A stretch of 30,366 nt of DNA, from NCBI GenBank assembly GCA_937901335.1, contig CALCHC010000100.1, positions 1 through 30,366 of the forward strand, in the 5' to 3' direction. Positions 30,249 to 30,366 of this stretch are shown here, one piece after another. The DNA is from an uncultured Phascolarctobacterium sp. (lineage in GTDB: Bacteria > Bacillota > Negativicutes > Acidaminococcales > Acidaminococcaceae). A model generated the notes under the pieces. It was not told where the DNA came from, did no database searches, and saw nothing but the letters and a program-made list of their open reading frames with translations. Made by a program: the position numbers and the translations under genes. How positions within the stretch are numbered: position 1 is the first letter of the stretch; the number at the start of each line of letters is the position of its first letter.

Positions 30249-30297
30249 GCAACTCGCACTCGTCGGCGTACAGGTGGTACGGTAGAGGGCGAGTTGC
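30249..30297. repeat. Inverted repeat with GC-rich interior
   Basis: GCAACTCGC (30249-30257) pairs with GCGAGTTGC (30289-30297) around a 31-nt interior that holds a GTAC..GTAC hairpin. It is GC-rich compared with its surroundings. A 64-codon minus-strand frame runs through it but is not credible as a gene. The last 70 bases show only short CAAGC/GCTTG dyads. Confidence 0.5.
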
Positions 30298-30366
30298 GCA
30301 GTAAGTCAAAACCCTTGCGTAGCAAGCTTTTTTGCTTGTTCGTTTTTTGCAAACAGACAGGAAACC

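Noticed and set aside
30115..30309. A 64-codon minus-strand frame near the right edge
   Set aside because: It runs through three palindromes and a terminator hairpin, has no ribosome site and matches no family I know.

Overview
This window comes from a low-to-mid GC Firmicute that most likely has an outer membrane, i.e. a member of the Negativicutes (Acidaminococcaceae/Phascolarctobacterium-like; inferred from gene content, not from a database search). The Firmicute signs are the ireB-ruvX-DUF1292-mltG-U32 block, the scpA-scpB-rluB-cmk-plsC-ispH block, the IspH-S1 fusion protein and strong Shine-Dalgarno sites. The diderm sign is a TetR-MFP-RND efflux operon, which normally works with an outer-membrane channel. 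No rRNA, tRNA or CRISPR was seen.

Layout. 1-5.5 kb (minus strand): a ComB-family phosphatase and a three-gene efflux operon (tetR, adaptor, RND pump). 5.6-11.2 kb (plus): rmuC with a small membrane protein, an NhaC-family antiporter and alaS. 11.2-12.4 kb: ireB-ruvX and a separately promoted DUF1292 gene. 12.42-12.64 kb: an intergenic region that folds as one rod-like hairpin of about 190 nt with a central bubble, its own promoter and a U-tract; I call it a candidate 6S RNA. 12.6-16.9 kb: mltG, a U32 protein, DUF4911, an M24 peptidase and efp. 16.9-26.4 kb: a probable ten-gene operon (site-2 protease, trpS, scpA, scpB, rluB, a HI0933-family flavoprotein, cmk, plsC, ispH-S1 fusion, fni) that joins chromosome condensation, translation, lipid and isoprenoid genes and ends at a strong terminator. 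The S1 half of the fusion has its own internal Shine-Dalgarno and ATG.

26.4-30.4 kb is accessory. On the minus strand lie a sigma-factor-like gene without a standard start codon, an Amidase_2 gene with DUF1659, a 24-codon ORF and DUF2922, separated by a stretch rich in palindromes and one perfect 31-bp mirror repeat. Next come a plus-strand XRE regulator with a perfect palindromic operator, then a compact module that I read as a type I toxin-antitoxin system: a 25-residue holin-like toxin on the minus strand and a convergent antisense RNA of about 90 nt on the plus strand, with mirror-image promoters and identical 11-nt RNA starts. A DUF2442 gene, a 40-bp degenerate copy of the XRE gene's 3' end and several strong hairpins fill the rest.

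The two observations most worth testing are the type I toxin-antitoxin module (28927-29233) and the 6S-like RNA (12403-12636). All family assignments are from reading motifs by eye.
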